Assembly (NCBI RefSeq): GCF_020509005.1
Contig: NC_063018.1
Location: 2,356,001-2,420,000, forward strand
Direction: 5' to 3'
Source of the DNA: Fulvia fulva
Lineage: Eukaryota; Ascomycota; Dothideomycetes; Mycosphaerellales; Mycosphaerellaceae
Length of the DNA stretch: 64,000 nt
Shown: positions 18,638-29,775 of the stretch, piece by piece
Position numbering within the stretch: the stretch's first letter is position 1
Layout of the letters: the number at the start of each line of letters is the position of its first letter
Translations under genes and position numbers: made by a program
Notes under the pieces: model-generated
The model's database searches: none
What the model saw: only the letters and a program-made list of their open reading frames with translations
What the model was told of the DNA's origin: nothing

Positions 18638-19924
18638 ACGTAAAGCACCAGTGAGCTGGGAACACTAGTGAGCTGGGAATTTTGTCTTGGCACGACCAAC
18701 TTCTTGATTATCGTACAATGTCTCAACAACTCAATATACAATCGTCTAATAAAGAAGACAGAATTGCTCTTGCCCTCTCAGCCTATCGTCAGGGCCAATT
18801 TCCGAGTCTCCTACGCGCAGCTACAGCATATTACGTACCTTGTTCGACGCTAACTAGCCGGTACCACGGAATCACTCCTCGCGTCGATACTCGCCCTATC
18901 TAGTGCAAACTTACGTCAACCGAAGAACAGACGATTATTCGATATATCCTCGACCTCGATTCGCGAGGATTCGCGCCTACCCTTAGCGAGGTAGCAGATA
19001 TAGCGGACAAGCTGCTCGGTGAACGCGACGCGGATACGGTAGGTAAGAACTAGGTAGAGAGATTCGTTTCGCGCTCTACCGAGCTCAAAACGGCCTTCAA
19101 CCGAGCGAAGGACCGTTAGAGAATACTCTAGGAAGATCTAGAAGTTATAAGCGCCTGGTTCAAGCTTGTATAAGAGACGATTGCCAAGTATAGCGTACAT
19201 AACGAGGATATCTATAACTTCGATAAGACGAGCTTTTCAATAGGCGTGATTAGCTCTATAAAAGTCGTTACTAGCTCAGAACGACGCTCTCGCCCTACGG
19301 CTACTTAGCCTAGTAATAGAGAGTGGGTTATAGTCATTTAGAGCATCTGTGCCGCTAGCTACTCGACCCCGCCCTTTATTATCTATAAAGGGCGCGTCTA
19401 TATTTTAGTATAGTACGAAGAGGTAGATATACCGCGGAATTAGAAGCTTACGGTCTCCGAGAACAGATAGACAAACAACGTGCTTGGCCTCGAGTAGTTA
19501 AAGCACTTTAACGCGTATATAGAGGCGCGTTCTATAGGTAGCTATAGGTTGCTCATTTTAGACGGCTATAAGAGCTATTTAAACTAGGGTTTTAAGGACT
19601 ACTATCTAGACTATAAGATCCTTACGCTCTATATACCGGCGTATTCGTCGTATATCCTATAGCCTCTTAACGTAGTTTGTTTTACGCCGTTAAAGCTAAA
19701 GTACTTATAACGCGTACGGGACTTAGCGCGTTAGCGCGTCTTCTATATTAATAAAGAAACCCTCCTTCCGGCTAAGTAGACTCGCTAGATAGCAAAGAAT
19801 CTAAAGAGGAATTGTCCTCCTAGTAACGATTCTATATAATGTCGTCGTATTAAGATACCGTTATAATTAAAGTAGAAGTAGTATAGTTCTTAGTAAAAGT
19901 AGCCCGCTCGGTAGTAAAGTACGT
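18638..19924 (+). mobile_element. Fot1/pogo-type DNA transposon, RIP-inactivated
   Basis: The ends are imperfect inverted repeats: ACGTAAAGCACCAGTGAGCT at the left, and GTAGCCCGCTCGGTAGTAAA then GTACGT at the right, with about 16 of 26 positions matching. Both are flanked by TA (18636-18637, 19925-19926), the pogo target duplication. AGTGAGCTGGGAA occurs twice inside the left end. From 18721 one plus-strand frame reads as a transposase. It has an N-terminal helix-turn-helix (MSQQLNIQSSNKEDRI) and then a DDE-type core with NFDKTSF and LILDGYKS. Many TAG codons stand where Gln or Trp is expected. At 1.3 kb it is shorter than typical Fot1 (about 1.9 kb), so the 3' part of the transposase is probably deleted. 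Confidence 0.8.
18721..19880 (+). pseudogene. Pogo-family transposase pseudogene
   Basis: The first 61 codons from the ATG at 18721 are open. After that the frame is broken by TAG codons of RIP type (CAG or TGG to TAG). DDE landmarks remain at about 19220 (FDK) and 19560 (LDGY). It is not functional. Confidence 0.75.
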
Positions 19925-19928
19925 TATA

Positions 19929-22900
19929 AATAGATAGATAGATTTGTCATTCCCCTGTTCTAGGACCCTATTCGGCCTATATAGGTATATATCTATTGTT
20001 ATATATAAAGGGAACCCCGAACAGGTAAAAACCCTTCCCGCCCCCGACCTCTCCTTATCTAGATTAGCTTTCCCTCTAAACGTACGTAGTCTATATTACT
20101 ACTCCGTTAGCCCCCGCTCCTAGCCGGTCTCGTCGCGCTACGCCGTATCCTCTCTTCCTATACTACTTCTACTAGGCGGTACTATTCTAGCTAGCCCTTC
20201 TCTAGTATCTAGTTCGTAATGCGCCGTAGGTCCTTAACGTTATTAAGAAGTGCCCTAATTGTTTAGTTCCTCGCCTTTACTATCTACTCCCCCCTTCCTA
20301 GCGACTACCTCGGATAGGTAAGGAGTACGTACCGTATATTCTAGGAGTAATAGCCGTAGAGGTAGCTAGTATTCGTATATTCTAGAACCTTCCTCTATAA
20401 TAGGTACCCCTAGAGGCCGATATGTTCGCTTCGTAGTTAGGTTACTATACTACTCTATACCCTCGTAAGGCGGTAGTAGATAAGCTTTAGAGGGTACTTA
20501 ACCGCGGATTTCGTAGCTAACTATTCCTTAGGTTATCCCGCTAGCTAAGGGCGTCTACTATACCCTATAACCTAGTTGTTCTACCTCTCTTTCTATAGTT
20601 GCTCTATAAACGATTTCTTACCTTCCTATTATATTCCTAGCTATTCGTCCCTTACTCGGTAGTTCGGCTTGTTTCCGGGTCGAATGCCCTTATACGCTAG
20701 TACTAATTCGCGGGCCCTTACGACTATACTAGCGATGACCTTCTATACTAGGTACTATACCGACTTACCTAAGTAGGAGGTCCGTAGTCCCTAGATATAT
20801 AGGTCGATCGGCGGTATAGCGGTCTCGTACTTAAGTACCCTTATTAGTATCGACTTATAGTGACCTTCCTTAGGCATTAGTTTTAGATCTTCGCTAACGG
20901 CGCGACGAGTCCCTTTAATAGGTAGGCCCTCTCGCCTAAGGACTACACTTAGCTACTATAGGTAAGGACTGGCCGTATAATAGCCGTATATAGAAGTCGT
21001 AACTACTAAAAGTCCGCCCCCTATATAGACGTAGTAAGCCTCTAGTATAATACTATATTCTGTTTAGCTTTCCGTAATATTGCCTATACGTACTTCCTCT
21101 ACCGTAGCGCCGGGTCTACCTATAGTTCGAGGATCCTAAGCTAATTTACCGGTTTAGTCGTGTGCCCCTATATCTAGATAGAAGCTTGCATATTGTGGAA
21201 CCGTGGCCGGCGCGTAAAGTGTATCAGATTGTACTTTTCTGGGGCAAACCGAGCCCCGTGCCTCCTAGCCTAGTCCTCGCAGATCTTGTGCTTCTCTTCT
21301 AGTAGCCTATAGTTCTCCTTAGTCGAGGAAGACCACGCTAGGATGTTTGTGTCGTCTACGAAGCCGCTCGCAGCGGTGTTCTAGGATTCTAGGGCTGGGA
21401 GCAGCGTCGCTATAAAGAAGAGGAACAGAATAGGTGCTAGCGTTGAGCCTTGCGGGATTCTAGTGTGGACTGCTTGAAATGGGCTTCTGTACTAGCCGAC
21501 CAGGATCGACGTACTACGGTTTTGGAGGTAGGACCGTACGAAGTTGACAAGCCACTTAGGGAGTCCTTTCGACCTTAGGATGTAGAGAAGCCGCGGGTGT
21601 GATACGTAGTCGAAGGCTCCCGATATGTCTAGGCTAAGTAAGGAAGCTACCTTGTCCCTATTCTTATACTAGATAGCCTTTGCCTAAGAGGTGATAAGTT
21701 CTATCGCGGATAGCGTCGACCGCTATAGGCGCGTACCTATCTAGGTGTCCGGGAGTAGGGAGTACTCCTCTACCGCCTCGGAGAGTCTCGTTATAACTAG
21801 CTTCTTAAGCGCCTTCCTAAGAGTATTAAGGAGCGTAATTAGGCGGTACGACTTTACCTACGTATAGTCTTCCTTTTACGGCTTACGTAGGACTACTATC
21901 GTCGATTGTTTAAATACCGTTAGGTAGTATCCGGTCTATAGGTAGGCGTTAAAGATCGCTACGACTACTAGGGCTAGTTGATCTCTACACTTCTTTAGTA
22001 GTTCGTTTAGGATCCTATCCGGCCCCGGAGCTTTCTTCGCCGGTAACTTCCTAAGTATAGCGGTAACATCTCCCTCGGACACATTCTATTAGACCGCGAT
22101 ACTAGGGGCTAGGGGAGTAGAGCTGTTTATATCGCTTAGATTAGCCTCGACTAGGGGCGGGAAGAACTTACTAGCTAGTAGACGCGCCTTAGCCTCCGGG
22201 TCGCTAACCGGGCTACTAGGCGATTATAGCGCTAGGATAGAGAAGGAGGGGCCCTATATAGGGTCCTATCGGGCCTATTTCGCTAGCTTCTATATCCTCG
22301 CTAGCTTGTCGGCGATTTCTTCTACTATAGCTCTCTAGCCGACTGCTTTCTCCCTCCGTATTATAGCTTTCTTCTATAAGTATACCTCCCTATATACGTT
22401 CTAGGCCTCCTCGCTATAGCTACTCGTCTATACCCGGTAGGCTCTCCTTACTTCTCTTACTATCGTAGTACACTTCGGCGTCTAGTATAGTTTAGACTAT
22501 GTCGTTAGTTAGGTAAGCGGAACGTAAAGTAAGGTCGCTTTTCTTATTTCGTCTATTAACTCTTAGACTGCCTCGTCTATCTAGTCTTTACTATTATATT
22601 GCTACTACGCGATCTAGACTAGCCTCTCGGAGTCGTCGAGGTATACCTAGATATTAGCCTAGTAGGCCTTTCCCTAGTTTAGCTTAGGAGTTCTCGCTAG
22701 TATATATTATATCTATATCGTAATAGAGGTCCTGACTAGTATATAGTCTAACGACGCCTCGAGTTTATGTTCGATCCTATAGTAGGTTACTATCTAGTAG
22801 TAGCTATCTAAGATCTAGGAGAGGTCGATCGTGCCTTAGAGTCCCCCTCTCTTCTAGGTGCCTAGGTCCTTCGGGGTATTAAGGGCAATTACGTTGCTCG

Positions 22901-24910
22901 CTATCAAGTCGAGTACTTCGTCGGCTATAGGGTGCGGCTATATAAGGCTTTCCTAGGAAGGGTGGTATATATTAAAGTCTCCTACTACAATGTGGCACCC
23001 TTGTCTCTTAAGCGCACTGTCTAGGTGTCTGTAGACCCCTAGGTCGCGGCTAGACCTCGAGGCTAGCGGTTATATATATATGTTATGTATCTAAGTACTA
23101 CCTACGTAGAGGGAGGTAATATCTCCCCCGCCTTCTTTGTCTACGTAGTATACTACCTCTTATTCGGATTCTAGTATATCCTTACTAATATAGAAGTACG
23201 TACGGGGTCTACCGTCGCTTCGTAGGTATGTCGTATAGCCTAGTAACTTGTAGGTCGTTAGTCTCTTATAGTACGGGTTAATCTATAGCTCCTAGATTAC
23301 TAGGACGTAGTAGACGTACGGGTCCGCCTTATATAGGAAATGGTTCTATACTATATCCTTACTATAGCTAACATTATACTAGATAACGCTAAGCGTATCG
23401 AGACTAGTTATCGTTATCGATAATCATTTCCTCTAAAATGTCCTATATACTACTACCTAGCGCGTCCTAGTCTACGCCTATTAGTTATATATTAAAGGGG
23501 ACCCGGGCCTAGTTAGATTCCCTCGCCGTAACTAGTAGAGTACGTAGCCTCCCGTACGCCCTAGGTTACGTATCCTTTATATTATTCTCGGCCCTAGGGC
23601 GCTTATACCCGACCGCCGCTAGCTAGTTCCGGTATAGACTAGCCTTACGGTCGCCGTAGAATCTTAGGGCGACGGTTCTGTTTGTGATTGCCTTATTTTT
23701 CGCTAGTTTCCGCTATAGGCATTCCGCGCTATACGATAGGTAGTACCCCGGACAGTTCGCGTACCGCCTCGTAGCTAATGTATAGTCCCTAGACATATAG
23801 TCTCCTATATAGTTCGAGTAGGCCTACTTGTTTATATACGTATAGGTTTAGTGTCTATACTATTAGCATTTGAAGTATTAGAGGACACGGAAGGATAAGG
23901 AGTACTTTTCTACTATCTTAAGGCTATATTACTAGATTAGGCCTTGTTCTATTACTAGATCCGCCGCTTTCGCGTCTTATAGCTATACGATTAGCGCCGA
24001 GGCCTTCTTACCTTCTAGCCATTTCCTATAGAGCTAAGTCGCCTTCTAGATTAGAGAGTTAAGAGTGACCGGGTTGTCCTCTTAGAGAGTACGTAGGTGA
24101 CCTTAGTTAGTTAGGTCGAACTCTTTAGGTATATCGTAGACTAGGATCGTAAATTACTTCGTTAGGACCTTCGCTAATACCGCAACCTTAGATACCTACT
24201 ATAGCTATACCTCTAGGTGCCTCCTAGTAGTAGTAGAGCTAGTATAGATCTATAGAGTACCGTTAGACTATTAGTTCCCTACGACTACCTCTAGTTGATT
24301 AATTCGCTAGGCGAGCTCCTTATTCGATAGCTTTACTACTTCGGCCTAGTCTTCCTTTACTATAATACGGATCGTAACTATATCGTACGTTAGGCGGGGG
24401 CCTAGTATCGAAGCCGCGACCGATACCTAGCTATAGGGGTGTTGATTCCGGGTAGCCTTACTAATCGCCTAAGACGTCGTCCTTATTTCTTATTACCCTC
24501 GGTAATACGATAGTATAAGCGCCGTACGTAGCTAAGTGATTATTACCTATAGAGACCGGTATAGGAGCTAATCGTTAGTTTCTATACTTTTTACGTCCTC
24601 TATAAGTTGCTACTAGTTGTCTTAGGGGAGCTTCGCCTATAGAGCCGTAGGCGCCGGTAGTGCCGTAGCCTAGGCTACTATTGCCTAGGAGTTGCCTAAT
24701 GTAGCTAGGCACCTCCGCGGCGTTTAGAGCTATAGAGCTAAAGAAATAGGGTAAAGAGAACTTCAAGCTATCTAAATTAAACAAGGTAGAACTCCCTTAA
24801 TTCTAGGGGTAGTAGCCTACTTTATAGATCGTTAGAATGGCCTTAATAAGGGCTTTCGAATATGTCGTATTTAGCGATAGCGCCGATAGACTAACTATAT
24901 TTTCTTTACC
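19929..24910 (-). mobile_element. Tad1-like LINE, heavily RIP-decayed (copy 1)
   Basis: A minus-strand non-LTR element. Its 3' end is a (TAGA)n tail at 19929-19941, as in copy 2. The reverse transcriptase active site FVDDTNILAW is readable on the minus strand at about 21340-21370. CpA and TpG are almost absent and CpG abundant: 21841-21960 has no CA, one TG and about ten CG. Few open frames remain. A 69-codon relic at 24575-24784 lies near the 5' end. Confidence 0.75.
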
Positions 24911-25199
24911 GTATATAGATAGATAGATAATTTATTTACCCGTTATAGTGCCCTCCGGCCTATACGGGTTTATGTCTATATATGTTACTACATAAGGTAG
25001 GAAACCTGTTCCTAGGTAAAAACCTCCTCTCCTTCTCTAATAGCTTCCTTGCTATAAGTTCTCAGTTTTCCTTCTATTAGGGCGCACTAGTGTTATAGTG
25101 GTTAGCCTCTGACTACCTTGTCTACAACCCTAGAGTTGTCCCCCTCTTCCTGCTCTCCTCCTCCTCCTTCTTTCTCTCCTCAATCCATCTCTCTGTTTC

Positions 25200-28100
25200 C
25201 CTAGTAAGAGAGAATTGCTCCAAAAATCCTTAGTGGATAATCCACCTTGTAATTCTCTAGAGGTCTCCCTTATTACTAATTATGGCTTAGAAGTTTCTGT
25301 TCCTTGCCCTTGCCCTCCATTCACCTCTCCCTACACTCTATTCTTTGTAAACCAGAAGTCTATGTTCGACATTCTAGGACAGGTAGCCGTATAGGCAACT
25401 CTTGTCTTCGATACCTAGGACTTTTCTCTAATATAGGTATGCCCTGACTCCGATATATTTAGAGCGGATTTGTATTGCTATACTTGCTTCTGACCTAGTC
25501 AGGTCTAAGTACAGTAGGTAGTTGTGGCTACTAAACTGTCGGAGTGCCTTTAGGGTTCCTGGCCTCTGTAGGGTTCTTGTCTATTTAGTCTTCTAGAGGA
25601 GTCCTACTATCCTTTTAGCTAGAGACTGTTACTTCTTCCCTTAGCTAGCTACTAATCCTCTCCCTTGAGCCCTTCTGTCCTGTTCCTGCTAGGCTAGGTG
25701 CAGCTGTTCTGTTAGTTCTTTAAACTTCTGTAGGTCCTACTACTTCTATAGGGCTGGATTGGGTCTTACTTGTCTGTGCCTTCTTGTGCACTAGCTCCTA
25801 ATTTTGTTGACTACCTTCTAGATTACTAGCTAGGCTAGGTATACAGACGTCTTTCCTGTATACTAGTATCTTAACCCTTGAAGGTAGAGCTTGGCTAGTA
25901 GGGAGCCAGACTCCATTTCGACCACCCTTATTAGAGTTGACTTGTATGCTCTAAGCACCTTTTTTAGACAGGAGGCTTAGGCTCTACTGATAGGATCTAC
26001 AATTCTCTTTAGGATCTTGTCTTAGGCTGACCAGATCTGGGCTCTATATAGCATAGCTGGCTTCATAATGGCCTTGTACATAACCTTTGCTTTCGCAAAT
26101 GTGGCTCCCTATGTGGAGGCTATAAGCCTGTCAATTGATTGCCTATTGTTGTCTGCTCTTGCCTGTGCTTTCTTGACCTGTGGTCCCTAGCTAAGCTTTA
26201 GATCCAGCTATATTCCTAGCACCCTTAATTCACTTAAGGGTTCTGTTGTGTGTCCCTGAATAGTGATTAGGGCTTGTATATTGTGTCTGTTTCTGGCTCT
26301 ACTGAAGTGGATGAGTTAATACTTCTCTAGGGCAAATCTGGCTCTATGTTTCCTGGCCTATTCCTCACATTCCTTATGTTTCTTCTGCAAGATTCTACAG
26401 TTCTCTTCTATGCTGTCTAACTAGGCTAGGATGTTTGTGTCATCCACAAACCCTAAGGCTGATGTGTTTCTAGAGTTTAGCTTTGCTGGCAGGTCTGCTA
26501 TGAAGAGGAGAAACAGGATTAGAGACATTGTTGATCCCTATAGGATTCCTGTCTCTATAGGCATACAGTCAGATTTGTATCTGCCTAGTCTTAGTCTTGT
26601 GGTTCTGCCTCTAAGGAAGGACTGGATGAACTGGACTGTCTAGCTAGGGATAGCCTTCTGTTTCAGGATGTGGATCAGCCTCTAGTGTGAGACATTGTCA
26701 AAGGCTCCTGATATGTCCAGTAAGAGGAGTGTGGCTGCTTTGTTGTTCCTAAAGTGCTACAGGGTCTTGATCTGCTCTATAATAAGTTCTATAGCTATTA
26801 GTGTTGATCTTTGTTTCCTCCCTCCTATCTGTTCTTTAGGAAGGATTCCATGTTCTTTAGCTAGGTTTGTCAGCCTTTCTGCTATGATCTTTTCTAGGAG
26901 TTTGCCTAGTATGTTAAGCAAGGCAATAGGTCTGTATGCCTTTAGCTTTGTGTAGTCCTCTTTCTATGGTTTTCTCAAGACTATAGTCAGTGACTCCTTA
27001 AAGTGTTTAGGGTAGTGTCCTTAGGCTATGTACTGTGAAAAGATGTTTAACAGTGCAGGGGAGATCTGGTCCTTGCATGTCTTGATGAACAAGTTTGGAA
27101 TCCTATCTGGTCCTGGGGGCCTTGTTTCCTGAGAGTCTCTTAATGATGCTCTTGATCTCTCCCTCTCCCACTGTGCAGGATTGCTCTAGTGGTGTTGGAT
27201 ACACACTGCCCTCTAGATCCTGCAGGTCAGCTTCTACCTGTGTGCCAAAGAAATGTTTCCCTAATGCCTGTGCCTTTCCTGGGAGAGTGTGTTGGGTTAC
27301 TCCTTCCTGGTCTTCAATGTTTGGAAACTGGGGCAGCATGTTTCTGTCCTGTGTGGGTTGTCTTGCCCACTTTGCTAGTTTCCACATCTTCTCAGGATTC
27401 TGGGTAATGGATCCAACTGTTGACCTCCACTCCAGCATCTTGTCCCTCTTGATCTGGGCCTTCTTGTCTCTGGTTGCCTGGTTGTATCTGTCCCATGCTT
27501 CCTAGGAGTGACTCTGGGTAAGGGCTCTCCTGGCCTGCCTGGCTGCCTTGACCTTCTCTGAGCATTCCTTTGTCCAGAATGGCTTCTGGTACAGTGACTG
27601 TTTCTTTTCTCTGGTGTGGACTGCTGCAGTTTCCTGCATTATTCTAACCAGTTCTGCCACTGCTTGGTCTATGTCTAAGGCTGTTTCCAGTCTCCTGGTC
27701 TCTAGTCCAGCTAGCTTCTGTTCCAGGTCTTGTCTGATCTGTTCCCAGTTGGCTGCCTTCCAGGCCAGCTGAGGTTCTAGGTCTCCTTCCTGCTGTGTCT
27801 GTGTTTCAAACTCCACCTGAATTGGGAGGTGATCTGATGAGGACTCCAAGTCCTGGTTAACCCAGCATCTGGTGACCTTCTGCTACAGGTCATGTGATGC
27901 AAAGCACAGGTCAATGGTGCTTGAGCTTGCTCTCTGTGACCAGGTAGTTAGGCCCTTTGGGGTAACTAGGTGCATGTTGTTGCTTCGGGTAGTGGAGAGG
28001 AGTCTGTTAGCTAGGAAGTGATAGGCAGGTGCAAAGTCTGATCCCTATGTAGGATAGTGCAAGTTGAAGTCTCCTAGCACGATGTGTTAGGAGTCACTCT

Positions 28101-28530
28101 GCAAGATGTCTAGCAGCTGTTGTAGTGTGCCCAGCTAGGTGCTGCTTCTGGAGCTAGGGGGTGGGTTGTATACACTGTGGATGTGGATGCTGCCTTGGTT
28201 GGTGTTGAGTCTGACTGAGGTGATGTCTCCCCCTTCCTGTTGGATTTGTTCCCAGCTGTCTGTTGCCATCTCTTTGCTAATGTACATGCATGTTCTAGGG
28301 GTGCCTTGTTTGGCTAGGAGTGTGTGATACCTTAGGTCGTTAGCAATAGATGGTCTGTTGGATTTGCTGTTGATCTAAGGTTCCTAGACTACAATAACTA
28401 GGTGTTTCTTTAGGTCTAGTGCTTGGAGAAAGCTTCTCTAGACCTTGTGCTGGCTTTTGTTAACATTGTACTGGATAGTAGTAAGATTGGGTGTCTCAAT
28501 CATGACTTATCTATGCTAGTCTCCTGCTAG
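25200..28530 (-). pseudogene. LINE ORF2 (endonuclease, reverse transcriptase), broken
   Basis: Open pieces 27502-27849 (end of endonuclease through SSDHLPI) and 27103-27438 (linker to the reverse transcriptase) lie in order on the minus strand. The RT core FVDDTNILA follows at about 26440. Several TAG codons interrupt it. The C-terminal boundary is approximate. Confidence 0.7.
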
Positions 28531-28733
28531 TCTTCTCGTGCTTCCTGCTGCTGGCTGCTATTTAGGATTATAGTAAGGTTGAGCCTGCTTTGTGACGGGT
28601 CTCTTCCTGCAACCACAATTGATTTTGGTCTACCTATAGCAGGGTGGCCTTGGGCCTGTGTGGTCTCTTCTGTTCTGCCTCTTTTCAGAGGGTTGTAGAC
28701 AGTCCTTAGGGGTTCTTGGGTGATTGTCCCTGT

Positions 28734-29501
28734 CTAGAATCTGATAGGGGTGTTGATCTTAGCTTCTCTTGCCCTCCTCTTTGCCTCAATCCTAGCTGTA
28801 CAGTCTTGGGACCAGGAAGGGTGTTTCTTTCCACAGCATGCACATCTGGCTTCGCTCTTTGGGGCTGTGCAATTCTGTACTTTGTGGCTACTAGCACAGT
28901 GGGAACAAGTGTCCTTTTGGCTTGGGCATCTAGTAGAGATATGACCATACTGTTGGCACTTGAAACATTGTAGTAGTCTATGGGTGCTTCTATAGATTTC
29001 TGTGTCCATTCTTTCACATTCCTAGAAGATGCCCTTATCAAGCACGGTGTTTGCCTGTTCTATAGTGCCTGTCCAGAGCACTAGAGAAGACTCTCTCTTT
29101 GTGTCCTTTGTCTTTCTGTTGACCTATGCTGCTTTTGTGATCTGTAGCCCTGGGCATATAGCCTAGTTCTGGTCCTGCAGCCTCTTAAGGTCTCCTTCAA
29201 TGTCAAACTTTGTGGTCATCCTATAGGCAATAACCATATTTTGTTGGTGTGAGACCTTAGCCGTCTTGCCTAGTTTGACTGTCCACTCCTTCTGTGTCTC
29301 TAGCCTCTTCCTGTCTTGCTCCTGTGCTGTGAACAGCTTAAGGACACCTCCCTTCTCTTTCCTAGCTCTAATAATGCCTTGTATCCCAATCTTCTGTATG
29401 ATCTCCTTGCCTGACAGGCCCTCAATCTCTTTCTGCTCTTGCTGGTCGGAAATGTAGACCTTGATAGCTGTTTTCTGGGGGGGGGGGGGTTTGGGATGCA
29501 A
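28734..29501 (-). pseudogene. LINE ORF1 (Gag-like zinc-knuckle protein), broken
   Basis: Two open pieces, 29163-29501 (N-terminal) and 28734-29009 (C-terminal), belong to one ORF1. The C-terminal piece holds three Cys/His knuckles: CFKCQQYGHISTRC, CSHCASSHKVQNC and CACCGKKHPSWSQDC. Such proteins bind the element's RNA. A run of 13 C (plus-strand G at 29477-29489) codes for Pro near the N-terminus. Stops and frame breaks separate the pieces. Confidence 0.75.
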
Positions 29502-29775
29502 CTGCTGCCCAGGTTGGTCGGCTTAGTTTCTGGCCTTCCTATGTCCTCTTCTTTGCTGCTGCTGCTACTGTCCTGTTAATGATCTATCCTGTTTGGCTCC
29601 TTAGTGCCTTTAGCCCTTCAAGGAGCTCCAAAATCATCCCCTTAAGTGCTCTTTCTAGGTGCTCGCCATCTCCTGCCATTGCTATTGTTTCTGCCTTCCT
29701 GTAGACCTCCTTCCACTCGTTACTCTCCTGCTCCTGGTCGTTTCCTGCGATCGCTATCATCGTGTCTCGAGGAAG

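Larger units (their letters stand above)
24911..29775 (-). mobile_element. Tad1-like LINE, CpG-depleted (copy 2)
   Basis: A second minus-strand LINE abuts copy 1. Its 3' tail is (TAGA)n at about 24913-24929. ORF1 has a Gag-like region with three zinc knuckles. ORF2 has an AP endonuclease (VLGDFNLHYP, STIDLCFAS, SSDHLPI) and a reverse transcriptase (FVDDTNILA at about 26440). Unlike copy 1, its body keeps CA and TG but has almost no CpG: 27181-27540 has none. CpG reappears near both ends. In-frame TAG codons, mostly in CTAG, disable it. Confidence 0.85.
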
